Of a DNA stretch of 64,000 nt, positions 43,852-52,319 are shown in pieces. The position numbers and the translations under genes are program-made. Origin of the DNA: Streptosporangium sandarakinum (lineage in GTDB: Bacteria > Actinomycetota > Actinomycetes > Streptosporangiales > Streptosporangiaceae); the NCBI RefSeq assembly GCF_013409935.1, contig NZ_JACCCO010000001.1, positions 744,001-808,000 on the forward strand, read 5' to 3'. Within the stretch, counting starts at the first letter, position 1; every line of letters starts with the position of its first letter. A model generated the notes under the pieces. That model searched no databases and was not told where the DNA came from. It was given only the letters and a program-made list of their open reading frames with translations.

Positions 43852-43951
43852 CTCACCGCACGGAACGCCCCACCGCATAGAACGCCCCGCCGCACGGAAC
43901 ATCTCGCCACATAGAACCCCGCTGTACGGAACGCCTCACCGCAGGGATCGC
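43852..43951. repeat. 17-bp tandem repeats between convergent genes
   Basis: Six degenerate copies of ctcaccgcacggaacgc run at a 17-bp period (the fourth copy is 15 bp) from just after the condensation-domain stop to just before the glycosidase stop. Variants alternate CGCACGGAAC and CGCATAGAAC. They do not form a simple terminator hairpin. Confidence 0.8.
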
Positions 43952-43952
43952 C

Positions 43953-45545
43953 TCACGGGCGGTGCCCGGCCCGGCGGTGGGCCAGGTCCAGGAAGAGCGC
44001 GGCGGACCAGCCGAACCCGGTGGTGGCCCCGCGGGCGCGGGCGCCGGTGAGCGGGTTCCAGTACTCGTACAGGCCGCCGCCGGCGTTCACCATGTCCAGG
44101 GTCCGGCCGGTCAGCTCCTCGGCCCCGGCGGCGAAGCCGGACCGGCGCAGGCCCTCGATCAGCAGGTAGTTGACGTTGAGCCAGACCGGGCCGCGCCACA
44201 TGGCGTCCGGGTCGAAGGCCGGGTCGTCGAAGGCGACCGTGGGCACCGGGCGCTCGCCCCAGAAGGCCGGCGACAGCAGGTCGGCCACCAGCCGTTCGGC
44301 GATCTCCCGGGGCAGGCGGCCGGTGAGCAGGGGCATCAGCTCCAGCGGGGTGCGGGTGGCGACCTCGGCCGCGGTGCCGGACGCGAACTTGGTCAGTGTG
44401 ACGAACCGGCTGCCGTTCCAGCGGCGGGCGACCAGCAGTTCGACGTGCCGGGCCGCCTGCCGCCGCCACTCCTCGGCCTCCGCCGTACGGCCCAGCGCCT
44501 CGGCGATGTCGCCCAGCCGGTCGGCCTGCAGGGCCAGGTAGGAGTTGAGGTCCGGCGGTTCGGCCCGGGGGCCGTGGTCCCAGATGGGGCTGTCGTCCAG
44601 GCCGGAGGAGTAGGGGTGGAGGTACTCGGCGAGGCCGTCCCCGTCCGGGTCGGAGACGGTCAGCCACCACCGCTGGGAGCGGGCGATCGGCCGGTAGACC
44701 TCGTCGAGGAAGCCGAGGTCGGGGGCGGCCTCGTGGATCTTCCAGGCGGCCCAGGCGGTCAGCGGCGGCTTGGTCACCGGGACGACGCCGCCGATCGGCT
44801 CGCCCGGCGCGGCGGGGCCGCCGACGTGCTGGGCGAGCCGGTCGTGGTCGGAGCGGGGCAGGTCGGTGGTCTCGGCGAGCACTCCCCGGTCGTGGACCAC
44901 GTCGGGGATGAGCCCGTCCGGGCGCTGGTGGTCGAGGAGGATGCGGAGCTGGTCACGGGCCAGTTCCGGGTCGGCGTGGCGCAGGGCGACGGCGTGGAAG
45001 TAGGAGTCCCAGTTCCAGATGCCGACGTATCCCAGCTTGGAGGGGACCACGCCTTCGCGGCCCCCGGCGAACGCGACGGACAGCAGGTTCACCCCGAGCG
45101 TCCACCACGCCTGCTCGGCCCGTTCCCGCAGCTCCGCGGGTACGGCCGGCATCCGCGCGAACCACTCCCGGCGGCGCTCCGCGGCCCGCGCCAGCAGCTC
45201 CCCGGCGTCGTACGGGCCCGCCTGGCCGACGAGCACGAGGGTTCCGTCGATCTCGCCCGCGCCGCCGTCCCAGACGGCCCGCGCCCCCGAGCCGGTCAGC
45301 ACCAGCGTCCCGGGGTCGGCGAAGAGCAGATCCACCCCGTCCCCGAAGGAGACCCGGTCGGGGAGGGCCCGCCGTACCGGCAGCTCGCGGTCGCCGGAGA
45401 ACAGCCGCAGCCCGGTGAGCACGGTCGTCTCCGACAGCCGGGTCTCGTACTCGGCGCGGGCGACGCGGAGCGAGCCGTCGGGCTCGGCCAGCACCAGCAG
45501 CCGGGAGCCCCGCTCGGTGAAGGGGGTGACTCTCAGGTCGAGCAT
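43953..45545 (-). CDS. (alpha/alpha)6 glycoside hydrolase, GH63/MGH1-like
   Basis: 530 aa, no signal peptide. An N-terminal beta-sandwich (YETRLSETTVLTGLRLFSGD) leads to the barrel with YVGIWNWDSYFHAVALRHAD, VVPVTKPPLTAWAAWKIHEA, SGLDDSPIWDHGPRAEPPDL (a GLDxSP motif typical of GH63-like enzymes), MWRGPVWLNVNYLLIEGL and GATTGFGWSAALFLDL. It should cleave an imported glucoside or mannoside in the cytoplasm. It is the last gene of the GH42/ABC operon and starts 2 bp after the permease stop, so it probably processes the transported substrate. Confidence 0.85.
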   Translation of the reverse strand: MLDLRVTPFTERGSRLLVLAEPDGSLRVARAEYETRLSETTVLTGLRLFSGDRELPVRRALPDRVSFGDGVDLLFADPGTLVLTGSGARAVWDGGAGEIDGTLVLVGQAGPYDAGELLARAAERRREWFARMPAVPAELRERAEQAWWTLGVNLLSVAFAGGREGVVPSKLGYVGIWNWDSYFHAVALRHADPELARDQLRILLDHQRPDGLIPDVVHDRGVLAETTDLPRSDHDRLAQHVGGPAAPGEPIGGVVPVTKPPLTAWAAWKIHEAAPDLGFLDEVYRPIARSQRWWLTVSDPDGDGLAEYLHPYSSGLDDSPIWDHGPRAEPPDLNSYLALQADRLGDIAEALGRTAEAEEWRRQAARHVELLVARRWNGSRFVTLTKFASGTAAEVATRTPLELMPLLTGRLPREIAERLVADLLSPAFWGERPVPTVAFDDPAFDPDAMWRGPVWLNVNYLLIEGLRRSGFAAGAEELTGRTLDMVNAGGGLYEYWNPLTGARARGATTGFGWSAALFLDLAHRRAGHRP

Positions 45546-45547
45546 CG

Positions 45548-46423
45548 TCAGCGTCCTCCCAGGCCGGACATGGCCATGCTGTTGAGAATGCGCCGCTGGC
45601 CGATCAGGAAGGCGATCATCATCGGGATGACCGAGATGGCCGAGGCGGCGAGGGTGAGGCCGTAGTCGGTGGCGCCGTGCTGCCCGGCGAACTGGCTGAC
45701 CAGCAGCGGTACGGTGGCCAGCTCCGGCGAGTTCAGGAAGATCAGCGGGAAGAAGAAGCTGTTCCAGCTCGCCAGGAAGACGATGATGCCGAGCGCGCCC
45801 AGGCCGGGGCGGACGTTGGGCAGCACGATGCGCCAGAAGATCGTCCACCGGCCGGCGCCGTCGAGGCGGGCGGCCTCCTCCAGCTCGATGGGAACGGCCC
45901 GGATGAACTGCCGCAGCAGGAACACCGCGAACGGGTTGACGAAGCCCGGCACGATCAGCGCCAGGTGGGAGTCGACCCAGCCCAGCTCCGCCAGCATCAG
46001 GTAGAGCGGGACGACGGTCACCTGCTGCGGCACCATCTGGGTCGCCAGGAACAGGCCGAACAGCAGTCCGGAGCCGCGGAAGCGGATCCGGGCGAAGGCA
46101 TAGGCGGCCATCGCGGAGGTGAACAGGGTGAGCACCACGTTGAGGACCGCGATGTAGAAGCTGTTCCAGTAGGCCTGGGCGAAGGGCAGCGCGCCGAACG
46201 CGTCGGGGTAGTTCTGCGCCCGCCACGGGTTCGGCAGCCAGTCGAGCGGCGTGTTGAGCATCTGGTGCGCGCCCTTGAACGAGGTCAGCAGCATCCAGAC
46301 GAACGGGAACAGCATCAGCAGTCCGCCGGCGGCGAGCGCGGCGTGCAGGCCGATCCGTCCCAGACGGCGAGGCCCGGGAGAGGCCAGGCGGCGGGAACCA
46401 GGAGAGGCAGGGATCACAGCCAT
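45548..46423 (-). CDS. Sugar ABC transporter permease (CUT1, MalG-like)
   Basis: 291 aa with six predicted helices. The EAA loop that docks the ATPase is ELEEAARLDGAGRWTIFWRI. NPFAVFLLRQFIRAVP is also typical. It pairs with the upstream MalF-like permease and the binding protein. No ATPase gene lies in the operon. Actinobacterial CUT1 importers usually share a distant multipurpose MsiK ATPase (established for the group, inferred here). Confidence 0.93.
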   Translation of the reverse strand: MAVIPASPGSRRLASPGPRRLGRIGLHAALAAGGLLMLFPFVWMLLTSFKGAHQMLNTPLDWLPNPWRAQNYPDAFGALPFAQAYWNSFYIAVLNVVLTLFTSAMAAYAFARIRFRGSGLLFGLFLATQMVPQQVTVVPLYLMLAELGWVDSHLALIVPGFVNPFAVFLLRQFIRAVPIELEEAARLDGAGRWTIFWRIVLPNVRPGLGALGIIVFLASWNSFFFPLIFLNSPELATVPLLVSQFAGQHGATDYGLTLAASAISVIPMMIAFLIGQRRILNSMAMSGLGGR

Positions 46424-46434
46424 CGACGGTCCCC

Positions 46435-47373
46435 TCAGGAGTCGTAGTGGACGAGGCGCTTCTGCGCCGCGAACTGGACGAAGGTGACGATCAGCGTCAG
46501 CGCGAGCAGGATCAGCGCGGCGGCGCTGCTCATCCCGAACTCGAATTTCTGGAAGCCCAGGTCGTAGACCTGGTAGACGATCGTCCGGGCCCCCTCGTTG
46601 TGGTCGGGGTTGACCAGCACGTAGATCTGGTCGAACGCCTGGAAGGAGCTGATCACCGCGACGACGGTGGAGAAGAAGATCGTCGGGGAGATCATCGGCA
46701 GCGTCACCGAGCGGAGGACGCGGACCGGACCGGCGCCGTCGATGCGGGCGGCCTCGGTCAGCGACGGCGGGATGGTCTGCAGCCCGGCCAGGAAGATGAC
46801 CACGTTGAGGCCGAGCGAGGACCAGATCGTCACGACCGCGATGGCCACGATGACCCAGCCAGGGTCGTCCAGCCAGTCGGGCGGTGTGACGCCGAACCAC
46901 CTGTGGAGGGTGCTGTTGAGCACGCCGTAGTCGCCGCTGGCCAGGATGACCTGCCACATCACGGCCACCGCGACGGAGCTGGTCACCACGGGCAGGAAGT
47001 AGACGACCCGGTAGAAGGTCTTCCCCCGCACGTTGTTCAGCGCGAGGGCGACGAGCAGCGCGAGCGTCAGGCCGACCGGGACCGTCAGCAGGGCGAGCTT
47101 GACGGTGTTCCAGACGGCCGTGCCGAACTCGGGGTCGGTGAGCTGGGCGGCGAAGTTGTCGAAGCCGACCCAGGACTTCTCGCCGAGCCCGTCCCATCTC
47201 ATGAACGCGAGCACGATCGCGAAGCCGAGGGGGAAGACGAGGAACGCCAGCAGGCCCAGCACCTGCGGCGCGAGGAAGAGCGCGGCCCACCAGCCGTCCC
47301 GGTTCCGCACGCGCTCCGCCGCGCGCGCGGGCCGGGTCCCGGTGGTGGGGCGCGCCGGGGTGACGACGCCCAC
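46435..47373 (-). CDS. Sugar ABC transporter permease (CUT1, MalF-like)
   Basis: 312 aa with six helices. The EAA loop is SLTEAARIDGAGPVRVLRSV. LFLAPQVLGLLAFLVFPLGF is the characteristic first helix and YFLPVVTSSVAVAVMWQVIL a core one. The GTG at 47373 starts 5 bp after the stop of the binding-protein gene and has a weak ribosome-binding site, so translation probably relies on coupling. It forms the heterodimeric channel with the MalG-like permease. Confidence 0.93.
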   Translation of the reverse strand: MGVVTPARPTTGTRPARAAERVRNRDGWWAALFLAPQVLGLLAFLVFPLGFAIVLAFMRWDGLGEKSWVGFDNFAAQLTDPEFGTAVWNTVKLALLTVPVGLTLALLVALALNNVRGKTFYRVVYFLPVVTSSVAVAVMWQVILASGDYGVLNSTLHRWFGVTPPDWLDDPGWVIVAIAVVTIWSSLGLNVVIFLAGLQTIPPSLTEAARIDGAGPVRVLRSVTLPMISPTIFFSTVVAVISSFQAFDQIYVLVNPDHNEGARTIVYQVYDLGFQKFEFGMSSAAALILLALTLIVTFVQFAAQKRLVHYDS

Positions 47374-47378
47374 GGCCG

Positions 47379-48683
47379 TTATCCGATCCTGCCGTCGACG
47401 AGGGCCTGCAGCTTGGTCATGCCCTCGTCGAAGCCGACCTTGCCGGTCCAGACCTTCATCAGCTCGTCGTTGATGTCCTTGGTCAGGCCGGGCACCGCGA
47501 CCTCCTCGGGGTAGTTCGCGAAGCCGGTGTCCCGGACGTCGAGGAGGGTCTGGGCGTGCGCCGGGTAACCGCCCTCCAGCACGACCTGCTCGGCGCCCTT
47601 GATGGAGGGGACCGCGCCGCCGCTCTTGAGCCGCAGGAGCTGGCCTTCCTTGCTGACGAACTCGGTGAGGAAGGTGAACGCCTCGTCGGGGGTGCGGGAG
47701 TCCTTGTTCAGCGCGAGGTAGGAGGCCGCGACCGCGCCGGGCATCGGGGCGCCGGTCTCCGAGGGGAACGGCACGATGTCGTAGTTCGCCTGGTCGCCGC
47801 CCTTCTTGACCACCTCGATCATCCACCGGCCGCCGGCGTAGAAGCCGGCCTTGCCGCGCAGGAACTGGGTGTTGGCTCCGTTGCTGGCGGGCAGCACGTC
47901 GGCCGACAGGAAGGTCTTGTCGGCGTACCCCTTGGCCAGGGTCGAAAGGGCCTCGCGGGACTTGGGGTCGGTGGTGGCGACGAACCTGCCGCCGTCCCAG
48001 ACCTTGCCGCCGAAGCCGCCGATGACGCTGTAGGTGGAGCCGTACCAGTTCCAGAAGATCGAACCGGCTTTGCCCGCGGCCTTGAGCTTGGCGTTCATCT
48101 CCAGGTACTTGGCCATGGTCCACTTGCCGGCGGCGTTCAGCTCGGCGGGGTCCTCGGTGATCCCGGCCTCCTGGAGCGCCTTCTTGCCGTACCAGAGCAC
48201 CTCGGGGTTGGTGTCGTTCGGGACGCCGTAGATCTTGCCGTCCTTCTTGGCGCCGCCGTAGACGCCCTCGAAGAAGTCCTCGGGCCTGCTCTTGCTGGTG
48301 GGGCCGGCGAGCCGGTCGTTGAGCGGGGTGAGCACCCCGGAGGCGACGAACTTGCCGATGTTGTCGTCGCCGACGAAGAAGACGTCGGGCGCGGTCTTCG
48401 AGGTGAGCTGGGTCAGGAGCTTGGGGTGGTAGTCCTCGTACTTGGGGACCGTCTCCATCTTCAGCACGATGTTCGGGTGGCGCTTCATGAAGTCGTCGTT
48501 GAAGGCCTTGTACAACGCGACGTCCTCGGCCGACCCCCAGGTCGACCAGCGGATTGTGACCTTCCCGGCGGCGGCCGGGCCGCCGGCGCCGCCGCCGCCG
48601 CTGCCGCTGCACGCGGTCGCGAGGGCGGCGGTCAGGGCCAGTGCCGCCGCGGCGAGGGTCTTCTTGGACGGGGGGAAAGACAC
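47379..48683 (-). CDS. Sugar ABC transporter solute-binding lipoprotein
   Basis: 434 aa from the GTG at 48683, with AGGAGG six bases upstream. A signal peptide (KKTLAAAALALTAALATAC) ends in a lipobox Cys near residue 27, followed by a Gly/Ser/Ala linker. The mature part has the family features IRWSTWGSAEDVALYKAFND, KTAPDVFFVGDDNIGKFVAS and GKAGFYAGGRWMIEVVKKGG. It captures a sugar or oligosaccharide outside the membrane for the two permeases encoded next to it. Specificity is unknown; a beta-galactoside is suggested by the GH42 gene in the operon. Confidence 0.93.
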   Translation of the reverse strand: MSFPPSKKTLAAAALALTAALATACSGSGGGGAGGPAAAGKVTIRWSTWGSAEDVALYKAFNDDFMKRHPNIVLKMETVPKYEDYHPKLLTQLTSKTAPDVFFVGDDNIGKFVASGVLTPLNDRLAGPTSKSRPEDFFEGVYGGAKKDGKIYGVPNDTNPEVLWYGKKALQEAGITEDPAELNAAGKWTMAKYLEMNAKLKAAGKAGSIFWNWYGSTYSVIGGFGGKVWDGGRFVATTDPKSREALSTLAKGYADKTFLSADVLPASNGANTQFLRGKAGFYAGGRWMIEVVKKGGDQANYDIVPFPSETGAPMPGAVAASYLALNKDSRTPDEAFTFLTEFVSKEGQLLRLKSGGAVPSIKGAEQVVLEGGYPAHAQTLLDVRDTGFANYPEEVAVPGLTKDINDELMKVWTGKVGFDEGMTKLQALVDGRIG

Positions 48684-48718
48684 GGGGTGCCTCCTGGGGG
48701 GGTTTCGCGGGGGGTGGG

Positions 48719-49474
48719 TTATGCGAGGCCGCCGCCGTCGACGACCAGGGCCGCGCCGGTGACGTAGCTGGCGGCGTCGCTCGCCAGGAAGAGGACGGCC
48801 TGGGCGATCTCGTCGGGGGAGCCGGCGCGGCCCATCGGCCGGTCGGCGGCGTCGGCGGCGAAGACCGCCCAGTCCTCCGAGAGCTGGCGGGCCTCGTCGC
48901 GGAGCATCGGGGTGTCGGTGTCGCCGGGGTTGACGGAGTTGACGCGGATTCCGGCTTTGGCGTGGTCGATGGCCAGGGCCCGGGTCATGTTGACCACGGC
49001 GGCCTTGGAGGCGCAGTAGGAGATGGCGTTGCCGCCGCCCTTCAGGCCCCAGCCGGAGCCGGTGTTCACGATCGAGCCGCCGTCCTTCATGGCGGGGATC
49101 GCGTGCTTGCACATCAGGAAGACCGATCTGACGTTGACCGCCATGACGCGGTCCCACTCGTCGGCCGACAGGTCCAGCGCGGTGGTGCGGCGGATGATCC
49201 CGGCGTTGTTGAACAGCACGTGCAGCCCGCCGAAGGTCTCCACCGCGGTCCGTACGGCCCGCGCGCAGTCGGCCTCGGCGGCCACGTCCGTCTCGACGGC
49301 CACGGCCCTGCCGCCCTCGTTCCCGATCTCCTCGGCGACCGCCGCGGCGCCGGCGCCGTCGATGTCGGCGACCACCACGGCCGCGCCCTGGCGGGCGAAG
49401 AGCAGCGCGGTGGCCCGGCCGATGCCGGAGGCGCCGCCGGTGACGATGGCGACCTTGTCAGTCAGGGCGGTCAT
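48719..49474 (-). CDS. SDR family oxidoreductase
   Basis: 251-aa classical SDR. It shows VAIVTGGASGIGRATALLFA, the cofactor-selecting VVVADIDGAG (Asp favours NAD), FNNAGIIRR, NTGSGWGLKGGGNAISYCAS with Ser and YxxxK, and NSVNPGDTDTPM. It resembles sugar or polyol dehydrogenases and 3-oxoacyl reductases. The ATG overlaps the stop of the AcoX-family gene by ATGA. It may oxidise the sugar released by the operon glycosidases (inference). Confidence 0.9.
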   Translation of the reverse strand: MTALTDKVAIVTGGASGIGRATALLFARQGAAVVVADIDGAGAAAVAEEIGNEGGRAVAVETDVAAEADCARAVRTAVETFGGLHVLFNNAGIIRRTTALDLSADEWDRVMAVNVRSVFLMCKHAIPAMKDGGSIVNTGSGWGLKGGGNAISYCASKAAVVNMTRALAIDHAKAGIRVNSVNPGDTDTPMLRDEARQLSEDWAVFAADAADRPMGRAGSPDEIAQAVLFLASDAASYVTGAALVVDGGGLA

Positions 49475-50763
49475 GCTGGGAACTCCTCGGTAGCGGGTCG
49501 GATCCGGTACACCGCGCTCTCGCGGTGTCCGGTGATGACGGAGACGTGGCCCGCGACGAGGGCGTCCGCCTCCGGGTCTCCGGTGTCGGCCAGCAGCGGC
49601 CGGCCGCCGAGACCGGCGAGCTTCTGCTGGGTGGCCAGGACGAGCAGCCCCCCGGAAGCCATGATCTTTTTGAGTACGGCGGGACCGATCTGCTGGTTGC
49701 CCCGGCCGAGCACGAAGCCCTGCCCGCCGATGACCGAGAGGACCGCGCAGGTCTCGTGCCCGTCGACGAGGCCGAGCAGCCGTCGTTCGGTCACGTCCGC
49801 GGCGACCAGCTCGCCGTCCTGGACCACGTCCACGCCGAGCAGCGTGGTGGCCAGGCCGAGCAGCCGCCCCACGGCCATGGTGGTGGCGCCGGGGCCGAGG
49901 ACGTAGCGGATGCCGGGCCGCATCCGGGCCGCGACCTCCCTGGCGATCGCCTCGGCCGACCCGGGGGCGGCGGCGGAGGAGCCGACCTTGCGGCCCGACA
50001 GCCGCGCCCGGGCGGCGGGTACCCGCAGGGTGCCGTAGAGCAGGGGGCTGACCCGGCCACACCGGTAGGCGTCCTCGTCGAGATCCACCACCTCGGCGGC
50101 GAGGGTGCTCCCCGTGCCTCCCGTGCCCCCTGGGCTCCCCGTGCTCCCGGCCCGTCCGGCGTCCCGGCCGAACTCGGCGGCCGTGGTCCCCGCCGCGGCG
50201 GGGCTGACCGCGAAGCAGCCGGAGTAGACCTTGACGCCCGCCGGGACGCCGAGCACCGGGCAGGACGGCGAGCCGTCGAGGACGTCCCTGGCGGTGCCGT
50301 CCCCTCCGGCGAACAGCAGCAGGTCGACGTCCCGCATCGCCTCGACGGCCGCCGTCGTGTCCCGGGACGAGGAGGGGTCGCCGGGGGCCTGCCGTACGAG
50401 TTCGGGGACGCCTCCGGCGGCGCGCACGCTGTCCTCGCCCATCGGGCCCGCGACGGTGACGATCCTGGTGTCCGGGCGGCGGGCCAGCAGCGCCCGCACG
50501 GCCAGCGCGGCCCGCTCGCCCGCCCGGGGGGACGCGCCCCGGGCGAGGGCCTCCAGCTGCACGCCGGCGCCGTCGCTGCCCTTGAGCCCGGCCGGGCCGC
50601 CGATCCCCGCGACCGGGTTGACGATCAACCCGACCGTGAAGGCCGCGCCGCCCGGGGGGCCGGGGCGGGCCGCCCGCCCCGGGTCCCCGGCTCCCCCTGC
50701 GGCGCGGGAGGAGCCGGGGCGCCCGGCGGCGGTGCGGGAGGGATCCGGCCGGTCGGTGGTCAT
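49471..50763 (-). CDS. ATP-NAD/AcoX kinase family protein
   Basis: 430 aa. FTVGLIVNPVAGIGGPAGLK and LLFAGGDGTARDVLDG (GGDG phosphate-binding motif shared with NAD kinase) place it in the AcoX/NAD-kinase superfamily. VLGPGATTMAVGRLLGLATT and VLSVIGGQGFVLGRGNQQIG are typical of the AcoX branch. A Gly/Thr/Ser-rich insert of about 25 residues lies near 215-240, and the N-terminus is Pro/Gly/Arg-rich. The substrate of the AcoX branch is not known. It overlaps both neighbours by ATGA, between the GcvPB-like and SDR genes. Confidence 0.85.
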   Translation of the reverse strand: MTTDRPDPSRTAAGRPGSSRAAGGAGDPGRAARPGPPGGAAFTVGLIVNPVAGIGGPAGLKGSDGAGVQLEALARGASPRAGERAALAVRALLARRPDTRIVTVAGPMGEDSVRAAGGVPELVRQAPGDPSSSRDTTAAVEAMRDVDLLLFAGGDGTARDVLDGSPSCPVLGVPAGVKVYSGCFAVSPAAAGTTAAEFGRDAGRAGSTGSPGGTGGTGSTLAAEVVDLDEDAYRCGRVSPLLYGTLRVPAARARLSGRKVGSSAAAPGSAEAIAREVAARMRPGIRYVLGPGATTMAVGRLLGLATTLLGVDVVQDGELVAADVTERRLLGLVDGHETCAVLSVIGGQGFVLGRGNQQIGPAVLKKIMASGGLLVLATQQKLAGLGGRPLLADTGDPEADALVAGHVSVITGHRESAVYRIRPATEEFPA

Positions 50764-52319
50764 GACAGGTGCTTGCGGGTGTAGGCGCGCCAGGTGGGCG
50801 ACCACCGCCCGGGATCGTCCAGCGACGACGGGTCGATCCGGTGGATCGTCTGGTTGTACGGGGCGCCCTTGACGAGCCCGGGGTCGCGGCGGGCCTCGTC
50901 GGCGACATGCTCCAGGATCGCGGCGTACTCGTCGAGGTCCTCCTTGGAGTACGACTCCGTCGGCTCCAGAGTGAAGGGCTCGGGGACCACGTAGGGGTGG
51001 TGGCTGGTCCAGTAGTGCACGCCGAAGTCGGCGGCGCGCACGCCGATCTCCTCCGAGTGGACGCCCGTCTCCTCCGACAGCTCCTGCCAGGAGTAGCGGA
51101 CCTGCTCCAGGCGGTTCCGCCCCCAGGGCGCCGAGGCCCCCTTGATCTGCAGGACCTTGTGCATCAGGTAGTTGTTGTTGAGCACCGCGGTCTCGGCGAC
51201 CTCGCGCAGGCCCGCGGCGCCCAGCGCCATGATCCACGCGTAGGCGCGGACCACGTTCGGGGTGACGCCGAGGAACGGGCGCATCTTGCCGACGGAGAGC
51301 GGGCGGTCGGCGTCGAGGTGGTACCGCGATCCGTCGAACTCCACGGTCGGCCCCGGCAGGAACGGGGCGAGCGCCTCGGACACGCCGCTCGCGCCGGCCG
51401 CCGGTCCCCCGCACGCGTGCGGGGTGGAGAAGGTCTTGTGCAGGTTGAAGTGGCACAGGTCGAACCCGGCGTCCGCGGCGCGGGTGACGCCGAGCAGGCC
51501 GTTGGCGTTGGCCTGGTCGTAGCAGGCCAGGCCGCCCGCCTCGTGCACCAGCGCGACGAACTCGGCGATGCGCGGGTTGAAGATGCCGGTGTCCTCGGGG
51601 TTGGTGATCATCAGGGCCGCGGTGCGGGGCCCGACGGCGGCGCGCAGCGCCTCGATGTCGGGGTATCCGTTCTCGTCCGGCATCAGGGTGATGACCTCGT
51701 ACCCGGCGGTCTTGGCGCAGGCCGCGTTGGACGGGTGCGAGAACATCGTGGTGATGACCTGGTCGCGCCGCTCCCCCTCGCCGCGGGAGGCGTGGTAGGC
51801 GCGGATCATCGCGATGTTGGCGTAGATCGCCGCCGACCCGGAGGCGGGCTGGAGCGAGACCCGGTGCATGCCGGAGATCTCGGCGAGCATCCGCTCCAGC
51901 CGCCAGTAGATCTCCAGTACGCCCTGCACGGTGTCGTCGGGCTGGAGCGGGTGCAGCTCGGCCACCTTGGGGTCGGTGACGAAGCGGTCGTTGACCTTCG
52001 GGCTGTACTTCATCGTGCAGGTGCCCTGGCCGACCGCGATGGCCTGGTCGACGCCCAGGTTCTCCTGCGACAGCCGGACGTAGTGCCGCAGCACGTGCAG
52101 CTGCGACATCTCCGGCAGCCTGGGCGGCTCGGCCCGCCGTACCGTGTCGGGCAGTTCCACGGCGGGCACGCCCGGGGCCGGTACGGCGATGCCCCGCCGT
52201 CCGGGGCGTGACTGCTCGAAGATGATCGGCTCGTCCCAGCGGGCCTGGTGGAACCGGCGCAGCCGCGGCTTGGGCGCGACCGGCAGCTCGGCGAACGGCT
52301 CGCCCGCGTGCCCGCTCAC
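50760..52319 (-). CDS. Divergent glycine dehydrogenase subunit 2 (GcvPB-like)
   Basis: 519-aa PLP protein of the P-protein C-terminal half. The cofactor Lys is K295 in HFNLHKTFSTPHACGGPAAG. GTCTMKYSPKVNDRFV and VSLQPASGSAAIYANIAMIR align with canonical blocks but differ: the Gly-rich stretch after the Lys reads HACGGPAAG rather than the usual HGGGGPG. The GTG start overlaps the GcvPA-like stop, so the two subunits are made together. Canonically the complex decarboxylates glycine and loads H-protein lipoate. No gcvT or gcvH is in this operon. Confidence 0.85.
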   Translation of the reverse strand: MSGHAGEPFAELPVAPKPRLRRFHQARWDEPIIFEQSRPGRRGIAVPAPGVPAVELPDTVRRAEPPRLPEMSQLHVLRHYVRLSQENLGVDQAIAVGQGTCTMKYSPKVNDRFVTDPKVAELHPLQPDDTVQGVLEIYWRLERMLAEISGMHRVSLQPASGSAAIYANIAMIRAYHASRGEGERRDQVITTMFSHPSNAACAKTAGYEVITLMPDENGYPDIEALRAAVGPRTAALMITNPEDTGIFNPRIAEFVALVHEAGGLACYDQANANGLLGVTRAADAGFDLCHFNLHKTFSTPHACGGPAAGASGVSEALAPFLPGPTVEFDGSRYHLDADRPLSVGKMRPFLGVTPNVVRAYAWIMALGAAGLREVAETAVLNNNYLMHKVLQIKGASAPWGRNRLEQVRYSWQELSEETGVHSEEIGVRAADFGVHYWTSHHPYVVPEPFTLEPTESYSKEDLDEYAAILEHVADEARRDPGLVKGAPYNQTIHRIDPSSLDDPGRWSPTWRAYTRKHLS

